From Rhizobiaceae bacterium MnEN-MB40S (GTDB lineage Bacteria; Pseudomonadota; Alphaproteobacteria; Rhizobiales; Rhizobiaceae), in contig BRLC01000025.1 in the NCBI GenBank assembly GCA_024343425.1, positions 124,001-188,000 on the forward strand: 64,000 bases of DNA, given 5' to 3'. A program made the position numbers and the translations under genes. This document shows positions 9,424-18,632 of this stretch, one piece after another. Under the pieces are notes generated by a model that was not told the origin of the DNA, ran no database searches, and worked only from the letters and a program-made list of their open reading frames with translations. The number at the start of each line of letters is the position of its first letter. Within the stretch, counting starts at the first letter, position 1.

Positions 9424-10785
9424 TTAGACAGCCGAAGCCTCTATCGATGATCTCTGCCGCTTTGCTGTTCTGGCGCTTGCCACCATAGGGATTCTCGGAG
9501 ATTTCGTAGTAGTTTCTCCGAGTGAATGGGCCATGAGTTCGACCAGTCGCGACAAGTCGTCCTCGGTATGATCAGCCATGACTTGGACACGGAAGCGGGC
9601 GTCACCTCGAGGAACGGCCGGATATTCGACCAGATTAACGATTGCACCGATTTCGGAGAGTCTTCGAGCGGACAACCGTGCGCGATCTTCTCTCCCGATA
9701 TAGACAGGGACGATAGGCGACGGGTCACCTAGCGGCTCAAGACCCACCGTACACATCATTGCCCGCAGTCGCAGGATGTTTCTCATGAGTTGCTTTCTCC
9801 GTCGAGCGCCTTCATCAGAGGTGACGATTTCCAGGGCCTTCAGAACGACCGCCGCCTGGACGGGCGAAAGCGCGTTGGAGAATGTCTGCGTTGCGCTATA
9901 GTATTTGAGATATTCCGCCGCCGACCTGGGTTTCACTGCGATAAAGCCCCCGTTTGAAGCGAATGTCTTCGAGAAGCTACCAATAATAATGTCGGCCCCG
10001 CCAAGCATCTGTTGATCCCCCAGATGTCCTAGACCGTCACGTCCCATGCAACCAAAATCGTGAGCGCAGTCGACGAGAAGATTAGCGTCATACGCGTCGC
10101 AAACTGATCGCAGCGCCCTCAGATCAGGTACATCCGAGTGCATCGAAAAGAGACTTTCCGTGACTACTAAAATTGCGTTCTTGGCGTCGTTAGACCGAAT
10201 TCGCCGTAGACGTCTTTCAACGCCCTGCACATTGAGATGGCCGTAGTAATGAATATTCGAAGTCGCGGCCCTAGCACCTTCCTGTAGACAGGAATGCGCG
10301 AGCACGTCCATCACTACATGATCGTCCGACCGGATGAATCCCTGAACCGATGCGAAACCCGCTGACCAACCCGTGGGATACAGGACGATCTGACAGTCGT
10401 CTAAATGAGAAGAAAGCGCGCGCTCAAGTGAAAGTGAATACCGAGTGTTTCCCAGCAGAGCTGCCGAGCCTGCGCTGTGAACCCCGAAATCCCTGACTGC
10501 GGCGACCGCCGCCTCTTTGATATCGGAATGCGATGCAAGGCTAAGATAGTCCTGTGATGCAAAGTTCACGCCCGCAATGAGGTCTCCACTATCCGAAAGC
10601 GCTGTACAAGCCGTCAGTGGCGCGGAGGTCGTTGATTTAGCATAAGGCCATAGACCACTTATTCTTCGGTTATTCTGCCAATCAAAGAATGGCTGCACTC
10701 TATTTGTAAGGTTTTTTCCTAGCGGATTTCGATAATCCTTCAGGCTTCCACTTAATGACGAAGATTCAATTTCATTGTAATTCAT
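9424..10785 (-). CDS. PLP-dependent alpha-oxoamine synthase (BioF/ALAS/SPT/CqsA superfamily)
   Basis: 453 residues of fold-type I aminotransferase class II. Seen are VLYPTGWSAGFASVQGF, the histidine motif DVLAHSCLQEGARAA, the PLP-binding aspartate and histidine in LLVDCAHDFGCMG (near 241; relatives usually have DEAH), and the Schiff-base lysine in IIIGSFSKTFASNGGF (near 271). The family joins an acyl-CoA to an amino acid with decarboxylation. Members make KAPA, aminolevulinate, ketosphinganine or the CqsA/LqsA autoinducers; residues alone do not decide which. N-terminal (~45 residues) and C-terminal (~30 residues) extensions make it longer than the usual 390-420. It stands alone, is poorer in G+C than its neighbours, and follows an AT-rich leader, suggesting transfer. 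GGGG precedes the ATG. Confidence 0.8.
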   Translation of the reverse strand: MNYNEIESSSLSGSLKDYRNPLGKNLTNRVQPFFDWQNNRRISGLWPYAKSTTSAPLTACTALSDSGDLIAGVNFASQDYLSLASHSDIKEAAVAAVRDFGVHSAGSAALLGNTRYSLSLERALSSHLDDCQIVLYPTGWSAGFASVQGFIRSDDHVVMDVLAHSCLQEGARAATSNIHYYGHLNVQGVERRLRRIRSNDAKNAILVVTESLFSMHSDVPDLRALRSVCDAYDANLLVDCAHDFGCMGRDGLGHLGDQQMLGGADIIIGSFSKTFASNGGFIAVKPRSAAEYLKYYSATQTFSNALSPVQAAVVLKALEIVTSDEGARRRKQLMRNILRLRAMMCTVGLEPLGDPSPIVPVYIGREDRARLSARRLSEIGAIVNLVEYPAVPRGDARFRVQVMADHTEDDLSRLVELMAHSLGETTTKSPRIPMVASARTAKRQRSSIEASAV

Positions 10786-11247
10786 GGAAAGTCCCCTTCA
10801 GTTAATCATCCGGGGAAACATAAACACTAGGTTACATAATAAAATGGATTCAAATATCATTATTATAGGATTCTTCTATAATAACTATGCTCGCATTCTC
10901 TATTATACATAAACAAATAGTTGTATTTTTGTATAACGTGGATAAATAAAATCTCAGCATCGCATCAAATTACCAACCTATTATATTGAATAGTATATAA
11001 AAACTGAAGAGGCAGGTCCATCAAGCGCTCATAATTCTTCAATCTTTACTCGAAATAAATATCTTGAATATACTATATTAATATACCCATTAGTTTTAAG
11101 TAAAATATTGAACTCATGTACATAAATACTGCACTGGCAGTAAAACACAAAGTTCAAAGTACGTTTGCCCTGCCGTACAGCCAGTTCGACGCAGCGAAAT
11201 GAGACGCTTCGGGGATGAACAAAACGCCGGTTCGGCAGACTAGCGGA
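10786..11247. other. AT-rich gene-free region upstream of the alpha-oxoamine synthase
   Basis: From about 10800 to 11165 the sequence drops to roughly 30% G+C in a genome above 60%, with many TATAAT-like runs and no plausible gene on either strand. It ends abruptly near 11165, where normal composition returns. It must contain the synthase promoter. The boundary behaviour suggests horizontally acquired DNA or an H-NS/MucR-type silencer target. The last ~80 bases before the M20 stop show nothing specific. Confidence 0.6.
10860..10884. promoter_or_regulatory. Perfect 9-bp inverted repeat, operator candidate
   Basis: TTATTATAG (10860-10868) and CTATAATAA (10876-10884) are exact inverted copies with a seven-base spacer, lying 75 bases upstream of the alpha-oxoamine synthase start. 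Each arm contains a TATAAT-like core, so a bound dimer would cover potential -10 elements. AT-rich sequence makes chance palindromes commoner than elsewhere. Confidence 0.4.
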
Positions 11248-12528
11248 TCACCGGGACTCCACGCCGCACCAGTCGGCCAGAAAAAGCGTCATGGCCTTTG
11301 TGACGCTGAGCAGAGAATCAAGACTGACACGCTCGTCGAAGCCGTGGATCAGTTCTGCGGTCGGCCCGTAGACGAGCGCCGGCGTATCCGCGTACAGACC
11401 AAAGAAACGGGCGTCGGTTGTCGCGGTGCACGCCATTTCCTCAAGCGCCTCTCCAAACACTCTCTTGTGAGACCTTGCGAGCATTCCGACCGGCTCTTCG
11501 GCGTTTTTGAGGATATAGCCCTCTGCTTCGAAACCATTGTAGACGATCTGCGGCGGATTGTTCTGCAGGAAGGCGTTCCGGCGCGAAGCGAGCCGGATCG
11601 TCTCCTCGATTTCGCGCTTCGCCTCGGCGATATCCTGACCCGGATAGATCGCCACACGGACATCGAACGTGCACCACGCCGGCACGCTGGACGCCCAGTC
11701 GCCGCCTTCGATGCGGCCGACATTCAGATTGATCGGATGATCCACCGTCTCATAGGGCGGATACTGATCCTTGCGGCTGTTCCATTCGTGCTCCAGTTCA
11801 TGCAGCGCCTGCATGACCGTATAGGCCGCCTCGATGGCGTTCGCGCCCGCTCCCGCATCGGCGACGTGAACCGGAATTCCGCGCACATTGACCTGGAACC
11901 AGATGACCCCGATCTGCGCCCGGATCATGGTCTGGTTTTGAGGTTCGGGAATGAGCGCCGCATCGGCCTTGTAGCCTCGGGCAAGGCAGGCGAGCGCGCC
12001 ATTGCCGGTGCATTCCTCCTCAATGACGCTCTGGACGAACACATCCGCTGTCAAACCGAAGCCCGCCCGTTCGACCGCATCCATCGCGGCCAGGCAGGCG
12101 ATCAGGCCGGCTTTCATGTCGCCTGCGCCACGACCGTACATCCAGCCGTTTTCGATCCGCGGCTCGAATGGCGGAGTGCTCCACATATCGAGCGGCCCCG
12201 CCGGCACGACGTCGACATGTCCATTGAGAATGAGCGACCTGCCCTTCGGATTTTCGACGCGCCCCGACCCGACGACGTTCCAGGCGTTGTCGTAGTTGAC
12301 ATGAACAGGCGAGAATCCGGGCCAGTGCCTGATCTCGTCGATATCGACCTTGAACCGGTCGACATCGAGACCGCGTTCGCGCATTTGCCGGGCCATATAG
12401 TCCTGGGCGGGCGCCTCGGCGCCGCGCGTAGATGGAAAGCGCACCAGATCCGCTGTTTGCGAAACTTGTTCCTCGAACCCCGCCTCCACTGCGTCCATCA
12501 GCGCGTTCGCCGTTTTGTCATCCGGCAT
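11248..12528 (-). CDS. M20-family ArgE/DapE-type deacylase/peptidase
   Basis: 426 residues. The metal-binding pattern of M20 enzymes is visible: LNGHVDVVPAGP (near 104), YGRGAGDMKAGL with the bridging aspartate, the general-base IEEECTGNGA (near 171), and a late histidine in ELIHGFDERV. A lid/dimerisation domain sits between. Such enzymes remove an acyl group or a terminal residue from N-acyl amino acids or dipeptides using two zinc or cobalt ions. It is the last gene of the minus-strand unit led by the ABC importer, so it probably processes the imported substrate. Its start overlaps the end of the preceding hydrolase gene by 11 bases. Confidence 0.85.
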   Translation of the reverse strand: MPDDKTANALMDAVEAGFEEQVSQTADLVRFPSTRGAEAPAQDYMARQMRERGLDVDRFKVDIDEIRHWPGFSPVHVNYDNAWNVVGSGRVENPKGRSLILNGHVDVVPAGPLDMWSTPPFEPRIENGWMYGRGAGDMKAGLIACLAAMDAVERAGFGLTADVFVQSVIEEECTGNGALACLARGYKADAALIPEPQNQTMIRAQIGVIWFQVNVRGIPVHVADAGAGANAIEAAYTVMQALHELEHEWNSRKDQYPPYETVDHPINLNVGRIEGGDWASSVPAWCTFDVRVAIYPGQDIAEAKREIEETIRLASRRNAFLQNNPPQIVYNGFEAEGYILKNAEEPVGMLARSHKRVFGEALEEMACTATTDARFFGLYADTPALVYGPTAELIHGFDERVSLDSLLSVTKAMTLFLADWCGVESR

Positions 12529-13351
12529 TCTTGTTCCTCCATGTCGTCAGCGAACGGTTGAGAAATTCGAGTATCTCTTTCTGGACTGCCCGGTCCACGG
12601 ACAGCCAGTGCTTGCCGGCCAGATAGCCAGGCTTTTCATAAACGATCGATCGCGAGCCATTGTCTTCGTTCATGAAGGCGCCGCAGTCGCCGCCAAAGAC
12701 CTGTGATTTGAACCAGGGATCGTCCCTGCCGAGAAGCGACAGCACAGGCTGATCCGGCTCGCTGTTGAGGCCGTGATACTCCGGCCAGCCGGCATGACAC
12801 GTCCAGCCTTCGATAATGCGGGCAGCCGCCGGGACATCTTCTATCGTGGCGACGGTGATCGCTCCCTGTGAGTGCCCCATAATCACCACCGGCAATTCAT
12901 TGAAGGACCAGAGAAGCGAAGCCTGCACGACTGCATTACGAATCTCGTCTTGGCGCCAGCCGAGAACAGCGCGATGCAATCCGCCCCGGTGCGTCGCCGG
13001 ATCGCAGCTTTTCGGCTTGTCGATCCGCGCGAAACTGTCGGGAGCTATGACTGCGTAACCCGACTGCGCCAGAAACCGTCCGGTCGCATCGGTTATCCGG
13101 CTTAAGCCGCTGCAGCCATGCGCATAGACGATCAACGCGGTGGGTGGAGACTCTGGGTCAAGCCGATCGCCGATGTCTCCGACGCCCGCCTCGACGAAAC
13201 CCGCCGACGTCGCGGCCGGCAGATAGACCCGCGCCGCGTCCCAGGTTCGTTGCAGATCCGCCTCATCGGCGCGGGTGATCGGAGCCGACGCCAGTATGGT
13301 GAGAACCAGAGCGACCGCTGTGCGGCAATGGGCAAAGCATCTGCGCATCAC
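12518..13351 (-). CDS. Secreted alpha/beta hydrolase (dienelactone-hydrolase-like)
   Basis: 277 residues with an N-terminal signal peptide (hydrophobic residues ~11-24, cleavage probably after PITRADE). The nucleophile elbow is VVIMGHSQGAITVA (serine near 160), the acid is likely the aspartate of LLGRDDPWF (near 208) and the histidine that of AGKHWLSVD (near 248). Serine and histidine order fits an esterase or peptidase of the alpha/beta fold acting in the periplasm. Four cysteines could form disulfides. It sits between the importer ATPase gene (4-base ATGA overlap) and the M20 gene, suggesting cleavage of an ester or amide before or after uptake; substrate unknown. Confidence 0.75.
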   Translation of the reverse strand: MMRRCFAHCRTAVALVLTILASAPITRADEADLQRTWDAARVYLPAATSAGFVEAGVGDIGDRLDPESPPTALIVYAHGCSGLSRITDATGRFLAQSGYAVIAPDSFARIDKPKSCDPATHRGGLHRAVLGWRQDEIRNAVVQASLLWSFNELPVVIMGHSQGAITVATIEDVPAAARIIEGWTCHAGWPEYHGLNSEPDQPVLSLLGRDDPWFKSQVFGGDCGAFMNEDNGSRSIVYEKPGYLAGKHWLSVDRAVQKEILEFLNRSLTTWRNKNAG

Positions 13352-14100
13352 GCCAGACTGCTCATAAGCATTTGACTGTAGGGATGGTCGGGCGTTTCGT
13401 AGAACCGCTCTGACGGCGCGTCCTCGACAATCTCGCCCCGATACATGACCGCGATGCGGTGGCTGACATAGCGCGTCGCCGCCAGATCATGCGAGATGAA
13501 GAGCGCGCCGAACCCGTATTTGTGCTGAAGGTCCATGATGAGGTTCAGCACCTGAGCCTGAACCGACACGTCGAGCGCGCTGACGGCCTCGTCGAAGACA
13601 ATGAAGCGCGGCTCCGTCACCAGCGCACGCGCGATGGCGACGCGCTGGCGCTGACCTCCCGACAATTGCCCCGGATAGCGGTCGACATATCCGTCGCCGA
13701 GGCCGACGCTGTCGAAAATGGCCGCCACGCGCCGCTTGCGCTCGTCCGATTTGACGCCGAGTATGATCAGCGGTTCTTCCACCGATGCGCCGCAACGCAG
13801 CCGCGGATTAAGCGCCCATTCGGAATGTTGCAAGACGACGGAAAGTTGACCGCGACGCTGCCGCAGCGTGCCGAACGGAGCACCGGCGAAGCGCATGACT
13901 CCTTGCGTCGGCGCAAGAAGACCCAGGCAGACACGACCAAGGGTCGTCTTGCCCGAACCGGACTCTCCGACAAGCCCGAGGGTCTCGCCCTCGCTGATCG
14001 ACAGATTCACCTTGCGAACAGCGTCAAAGGCCTCGCCGCCGAGAAATCCGGCGCGATAGGTTACGACGATATCCTGCAATTCGACGACGGTCCGGCTCAT
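13348..14100 (-). CDS. Peptide/nickel-type ABC importer, second ATPase (DppF/OppF-like)
   Basis: 250 residues when begun at ATG 14100 (MSRTVVELQDIVVTYRAG); the longer upstream frame runs into the neighbouring ATPase gene. Walker A GESGSGKTT, signature LSGGQRQRVAIARAL and Walker B FIVFDEAVSALD are all present. It lacks the cysteine-rich C-terminal cluster found in many DppD/OppF proteins. It energises import of a peptide-like solute across the inner membrane together with the partner ATPase, whose stop overlaps this start as ATGA. Confidence 0.9.
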   Translation of the reverse strand: MSRTVVELQDIVVTYRAGFLGGEAFDAVRKVNLSISEGETLGLVGESGSGKTTLGRVCLGLLAPTQGVMRFAGAPFGTLRQRRGQLSVVLQHSEWALNPRLRCGASVEEPLIILGVKSDERKRRVAAIFDSVGLGDGYVDRYPGQLSGGQRQRVAIARALVTEPRFIVFDEAVSALDVSVQAQVLNLIMDLQHKYGFGALFISHDLAATRYVSHRIAVMYRGEIVEDAPSERFYETPDHPYSQMLMSSLA

Positions 14101-15083
14101 TCTGTTCGCGCCTCCCCAACATCGCTCGCCGCTTGAGCCACCTCTTCTGCGAAGTGGCAGCAAACGGTGCGCGCCGCGACGAGACGCGCCTCAGGCCGGC
14201 TGTTTGCGCATTCTGCTCGGGCAAGTCCGCAACGCGGTTCATAGGCGCACTTCCGGCTTGGCCCTCTGAGAACGGGTGGCGCGCCAAGTATGGGCTCCAG
14301 CCGCTGGCCGGGTTTCTCGTTACCGGCGGCGGCGGCGATGAGCGCGCGCGTATAGGGATGGGCTGGCCGTTCCAGCACGGTTGCGCATTCTCCAATCTCT
14401 ACGACGCGACCACCGTACATGACCGCGACACGGTCTGCATGGCGGGAGATAAGCCGCAAGTCATGGGACAGGATAACCATGCTCGCGCCATTCTCCTCGC
14501 GCAATCGCCCGAGCGTATCCATGACTTTTTCCCGGATCGAGGCGTCCAGCGATGCGGTCGGCTCATCCGCGATGATCAGTTTCGGAGACCGTGCGATCGC
14601 CATGGCGATGATCACGCGCTGCGCCATTCCGCCGGAGAGTTCGTGCGGAAACGAGCGCATCACCCGGTCCGGATCGTCGAGTTCCGCTCGGCGAAGCAGT
14701 GCGGCGATGGCGTCGCGCGACGGTTTCCCGCCGATCGCCCGGACCATTTGACGTTCGATGCGCATCGTCGGATCGAGCGCCGTCATCGGGTTCTGGAAAA
14801 CAAAGCCGAGGCGGTCGCGACGAAGCTGGCGCAACGCTTCGGAGTCGGCGTCGACAACGGAGACGCCGTCGACCGTTACCGTTCCGCTTTCGATCCGTGC
14901 TTCCGGAGGAAGCAGACGCCCGATCGACATTCCGATCGTGGTCTTTCCGGAACCGCTCTCGCCGACGATCGCCAGCGTTTCTCCACGGGCGACGGAAAGC
15001 TCTGCGCTGTCGAGACCACGGGTCGTTGCGCCTGCGCCGTCGTAGGCGATGACCAGTTCGCGGATTTCAACAAGCGCGCTCAT
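14097..15083 (-). CDS. Peptide/nickel-type ABC importer, first ATPase (DppD/OppD-like)
   Basis: 328 residues. Walker A VGESGSGKTTIGMSIG, the signature LSGGMAQRVIIAMAIARSP and Walker B LIIADEPTASLD are clear. The C-terminal oligopeptide-ABC extension follows: HPYTRALIAAAAG, then cysteines in RKCAYEPRCGLARAEC and TVCCHF, which in relatives bind an iron-sulfur cluster. Overlaps by four bases with both the permease gene before it and the second ATPase gene after it, so the whole importer is translated as a coupled unit. Confidence 0.92.
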   Translation of the reverse strand: MSALVEIRELVIAYDGAGATTRGLDSAELSVARGETLAIVGESGSGKTTIGMSIGRLLPPEARIESGTVTVDGVSVVDADSEALRQLRRDRLGFVFQNPMTALDPTMRIERQMVRAIGGKPSRDAIAALLRRAELDDPDRVMRSFPHELSGGMAQRVIIAMAIARSPKLIIADEPTASLDASIREKVMDTLGRLREENGASMVILSHDLRLISRHADRVAVMYGGRVVEIGECATVLERPAHPYTRALIAAAAGNEKPGQRLEPILGAPPVLRGPSRKCAYEPRCGLARAECANSRPEARLVAARTVCCHFAEEVAQAASDVGEARTE

Positions 15084-15940
15084 GTCAGCGTCCTGCCCTT
15101 CAGCGGCTCGATGGCGTCACGGATCGCATCGCCGACTAGGTTGACGGACATAATGGCGAGTGACAGGACAATGCCGGCGGACAGAACAAGCCATGGCGCA
15201 ATGGTGAGATAGGCGCTGCCCTCGCGAAGCAGCGATCCGAGCGAGGCCTGCGGCGGCTGAACGCCGAGGCCGAGATAGCTGAGCGTGCTCTCGATGATCA
15301 TGCCGATCGACATGGCGTAGGTGAGCTGGACGATGACCGCTCCGAGAATGTTGGGCAGGATATGAACGATCATCACCCGCCACGGCGTTGCGCCCGCAAC
15401 CTCTGACGCGGTCACGAAACCGCGGCCGGCGACGCTCAGCGTCACAGAGCGAACCACGCGGATAAACAGCGGTATCGTCGCAATGGAAATGACCGCCACC
15501 GCGGAAATCTGGCCCGGCCCCATCATGGCCGCGACCAGAAGGCCGACGATAATGGCCGGAAAGGCAAACAGGATATCGGCGCCGCGAGCGACGAGATGAT
15601 CGGTCACCCCGCGAAAATAGCCTGCCAGCATGCCGAAGAAGGAGCCGATAACGGCGGTTATGGATACCGCGACAATGGAGAGCAGAAACGTGGCGCGAAT
15701 GCCCTCCACAACGCGCGGCAGATAGGAGCGTCCGAGTTCGTCGGTGCCGAAGGGAAAGGCCCAGGAGGGCGGACCGAGCCGCGGACCTGCGGCGATCCTT
15801 GTCGGGTCGCCCAATGGCAGCCAGGGCCCGAAGAGCCCGACGAGCACCAGCAATACGAGTATAACAAGGCCGAGAAAAGACAGCTTGTCTTCACGCATCA
15901 GACGGCCGAGCGCCGCCCCGGTCGATCGCAACGCGCTCAT
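15080..15940 (-). CDS. Peptide/nickel-type ABC importer permease (DppC-like)
   Basis: 286 residues, six predicted membrane segments. The leading helix LSFLGLVILVLLVLVGLFGP is followed by the DppC-type loop FPFGTDELGRSYLPRV and the inner-membrane EAA loop around EVAGATPWRVMIVHILPN that contacts the ATPase. It forms the translocation channel with the DppB-like partner, whose stop codon it overlaps by four bases. The start MSALRSTGAALGRLM is the first in-frame ATG after that overlap. Confidence 0.92.
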   Translation of the reverse strand: MSALRSTGAALGRLMREDKLSFLGLVILVLLVLVGLFGPWLPLGDPTRIAAGPRLGPPSWAFPFGTDELGRSYLPRVVEGIRATFLLSIVAVSITAVIGSFFGMLAGYFRGVTDHLVARGADILFAFPAIIVGLLVAAMMGPGQISAVAVISIATIPLFIRVVRSVTLSVAGRGFVTASEVAGATPWRVMIVHILPNILGAVIVQLTYAMSIGMIIESTLSYLGLGVQPPQASLGSLLREGSAYLTIAPWLVLSAGIVLSLAIMSVNLVGDAIRDAIEPLKGRTLT

Positions 15941-16893
15941 CGCCTGTTCCCCGTTCCGACACGCGGGTCAATCGCCGCGTACAGAATATCGGACACCATG
16001 TTGATCGAAATGAAGACCAGAGCCGCAATCAGAACGCCGGCCTGCACGATTGCGTAATCACGGTTAAGAAGGCCGTTGAATGTGTAAAGCCCGATGCCAG
16101 GGATAGAGAACAAGACTTCGACCACGACCGCGCCGCTGAGCAGGAACCCGAAATAGGTCGTCACGACCGTGACGACCGGAATAGCCGCGTTGCGCAAGAC
16201 ATGTAGCCGGATGATGTCGCGCGGGCGTTCGCCGCGCGCAACGGCGGTGGTGATGTGGCCCTCCGTCATTACCTGCATCACCGCATCGCGCGTGGTGCGC
16301 AGAATAAGCGCGACGCCGAAGACCGAGAGCGTAAGGCCCGGCAACAGCATGACCCGCATATTCTCGACCGGGGCTTCGCTGAAGGGAACATAGCCGCCGA
16401 CCCTGAACCAGAGCGACCATACGGAAAACACGAAGATCAGGGCGCTGCCCAGCACGACATCAGGCACGCTGGCGCCAACCGCGCCGATGACGCGGCCGAA
16501 GCCGCCGCGCGCGCGGCCGGCGACACCGGAAGCGATGCCAAGAGGAACACCGAAGGCGAGCGCGACGAACAGGGCGATCATCGCAAGTTCAAGCGTAACC
16601 GGCGCGCGTCGCAGGAACTCGTCGATCACCGGCTTCTGGGTGACCATCGACACGCCGAAATCGCCCTGCAGCAGCGACCAAAGCCAGTGAGCGAACTGGA
16701 AGACGACCGGCTGGTCAAGCCCATAGCGCTGAGCGATCGCGGCGCGGGCTTCGGGTGTCACGAACGGTCCGAGCAGAATGTCCGCATACCCGCCCGGAAT
16801 GAAGCGCAGGGCCAGAAAGACGAGGATCGAGACGCCGAGCGTGGTTATGAGCGCTATCGCAATCCGGGGCAAAAGGTAGCCGATCAGGCGCAT
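15937..16893 (-). CDS. Peptide/nickel-type ABC importer permease (DppB-like)
   Basis: 318 residues with six membrane segments. The N terminus (YLLPRIAIALITTLGVSILV, then FLALRFIPGG) is typical of DppB/OppB, as are the loop RYGLDQPVVFQFAHWL and the EAA-type motif ARGERPRDIIRLHVLRNA. It begins 103 bases after the solute-binding protein gene, a gap that could contain a short stem or processing site lowering expression of the membrane parts relative to the binding protein. Partner of the downstream DppC-like permease. Confidence 0.92.
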   Translation of the reverse strand: MRLIGYLLPRIAIALITTLGVSILVFLALRFIPGGYADILLGPFVTPEARAAIAQRYGLDQPVVFQFAHWLWSLLQGDFGVSMVTQKPVIDEFLRRAPVTLELAMIALFVALAFGVPLGIASGVAGRARGGFGRVIGAVGASVPDVVLGSALIFVFSVWSLWFRVGGYVPFSEAPVENMRVMLLPGLTLSVFGVALILRTTRDAVMQVMTEGHITTAVARGERPRDIIRLHVLRNAAIPVVTVVTTYFGFLLSGAVVVEVLFSIPGIGLYTFNGLLNRDYAIVQAGVLIAALVFISINMVSDILYAAIDPRVGTGNRR

Positions 16894-16996
16894 CCACCAA
16901 ACTTTCCGTTTTCAGGACAGGGCGATTTCAGACAAGAATGAAGCAATGGCTGCAGGAGACGGGATCGCAACAATCCCGCCCCCACACGCGCCCAGA

Positions 16997-18559
16997 TCAA
17001 TCGAGGGGTTTGAATTCCTCAATATACTGGAAAGTGTCGGACGATCCGGACTTCTCCGGGACCTTCACTTCGATCTTGTCGTCACGGTAGACGACATAAT
17101 CGGTCTTGGAGACCAGCGCCAGCAGATTGGCGCTCTCGTCGATCATGCCGCAGATTTCAGCGAGCTTGGCGTCGCGCTCGGGGCTGTCCTGCATGGTCTT
17201 GACTTCGTCGAGAGCGGCCGAAAGTTCCGGCACGCTTTCCTGGAAGACCTGGTTCCAGATAGCGAATTCCGGGTTCCACCAGGCGATGACCATGGTCGGA
17301 TCCGTGTAGCCTGCGAGCCAAGAGACCGAGAAGTCAAAGTCGCCGTCCGTGAACACGCGCTGGAGATATTCCGCCGTCGGGATCGATTCGATCGTGACGT
17401 TGAAACCGGCCTCTCCAAGGCTTTGCTGCGCGACCTGCGCAATGCGTCCAAGGACGGGGTTGGAAGACGCCGCGATCAATCCAACTTCCGGATTTTCGTT
17501 GCCGGCTTCCTTGAGCAACGCCTTGGCCTTTTCGATACGCTCTTCACGAGGCAGAGCGTAGGCGTCCAGCGAACGACAGGCGTCTTTTCCGAACGCCCCC
17601 GGAACCGGATAATCGACCTCGGACGTGCCGGCGAACACGAAATCGTCGATTGCCTGGCGGTCCAGCGCCAGGTTCATGGCCTGCCGCACCTTCCTGTCAT
17701 GAAACGCCGAGTCTTCGCTAAGCGCATTGACGTCCACGCGGTAGTAGTTGGTCGTCTGCTGCGGGCTGGACTTTATGTTGTTGTCCTTTGCCAGCATTTG
17801 CGGCGAGTCGGGATCGGCGAACGTGGTGAAGTCGACGCGACCATTGCGGAGCGCCGCGATGCGGGCCGATTGATCGGGAATGATCGGCACTTCCAGGAGA
17901 TCTGCGAGCGGATACCCCTCGCGCCAGTAGTGGGGATTGCGCGCGAGCGTCCAGGATTCGTCCTGTTTGTGTTCCTCGACCATGAAAGGACCGGAGCCGA
18001 GCATCTGCGACGTAGGATCGAAACTGCCCTCCTTCAGTTCCTTGATCGGAAGGATCGCCGCCGTGATGTGAGCGAGCGCCGGCAGAAAGGCGGGATGCGG
18101 CTCTGCCAGTTCGACCGTGACAGTGCGGTCATCGACCGCTTCCATCTTTGAGATGTCGCCGAGCTGCGCCGACCAATAGGACGCCGTTTCAGGATTCTTG
18201 ATGCGCTCGAGACTTCCGATAACGTCGTCGGCTGTCACCGAGCGTCCGTTCGAGAAGGTCGCGCCATCGCGTATCGTGAAGGTGTAGCTTGTCGGAGACG
18301 TTTGCTCCCAACTCTCGGCCAGCGCACCTTTCAGTGCAAGCGATTCGTCGGCCTCGAGCAGGGTCTCGTAAATCATCTGGTACATTTCCCAGGATGCGAC
18401 GGTGCCCGCCACATGGGCGTCAAATCCGGTGATTTCGGCCGGCTTACCCCAAGTGATCGTCTTTTCCTGCGCCAGAGACGGCAGCGAAGCCATGGCTGCG
18501 ACGCCCAGTCCGAGCGCGACGGTTGCGGATGCCCTGCTGATCGATGGTCGAAACTTCAT
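16997..18559 (-). CDS. ABC importer solute-binding protein (family 5, DppA/OppA-like)
   Basis: 520 residues when started at ATG 18559, which gives a proper signal peptide (MKFRPSISRASATVALGLG, cleavage near SLAQEK); a GTGAGA stretch precedes it, whereas the upstream in-frame ATG adds an implausible leader. Family-5 hallmarks include the YETLLEADE region, LAESWEQTSPTSYTFTIRDG and GSGPFMVEEHKQDESW. It binds the substrate in the periplasm; peptides, amides and many other solutes are possible for this family. First gene of the importer unit, divergent from the amidase gene with a dyad operator candidate between them. Confidence 0.92.
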   Translation of the reverse strand: MKFRPSISRASATVALGLGVAAMASLPSLAQEKTITWGKPAEITGFDAHVAGTVASWEMYQMIYETLLEADESLALKGALAESWEQTSPTSYTFTIRDGATFSNGRSVTADDVIGSLERIKNPETASYWSAQLGDISKMEAVDDRTVTVELAEPHPAFLPALAHITAAILPIKELKEGSFDPTSQMLGSGPFMVEEHKQDESWTLARNPHYWREGYPLADLLEVPIIPDQSARIAALRNGRVDFTTFADPDSPQMLAKDNNIKSSPQQTTNYYRVDVNALSEDSAFHDRKVRQAMNLALDRQAIDDFVFAGTSEVDYPVPGAFGKDACRSLDAYALPREERIEKAKALLKEAGNENPEVGLIAASSNPVLGRIAQVAQQSLGEAGFNVTIESIPTAEYLQRVFTDGDFDFSVSWLAGYTDPTMVIAWWNPEFAIWNQVFQESVPELSAALDEVKTMQDSPERDAKLAEICGMIDESANLLALVSKTDYVVYRDDKIEVKVPEKSGSSDTFQYIEEFKPLD

Positions 18560-18632
18560 GATTGTGATCTCACTTCTGTTGCTGTTCACCCTGCTGCTCC
18601 ATCTCTTCTTACTCGGGAGCAAAAACTAACTG

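Noticed and set aside
9077-9488. Short plus-strand frames between proS and the alpha-oxoamine synthase
   Set aside because: They cross the hairpins of the RNA candidate and the end of the synthase gene, lack ribosome-binding sites and resemble no protein.
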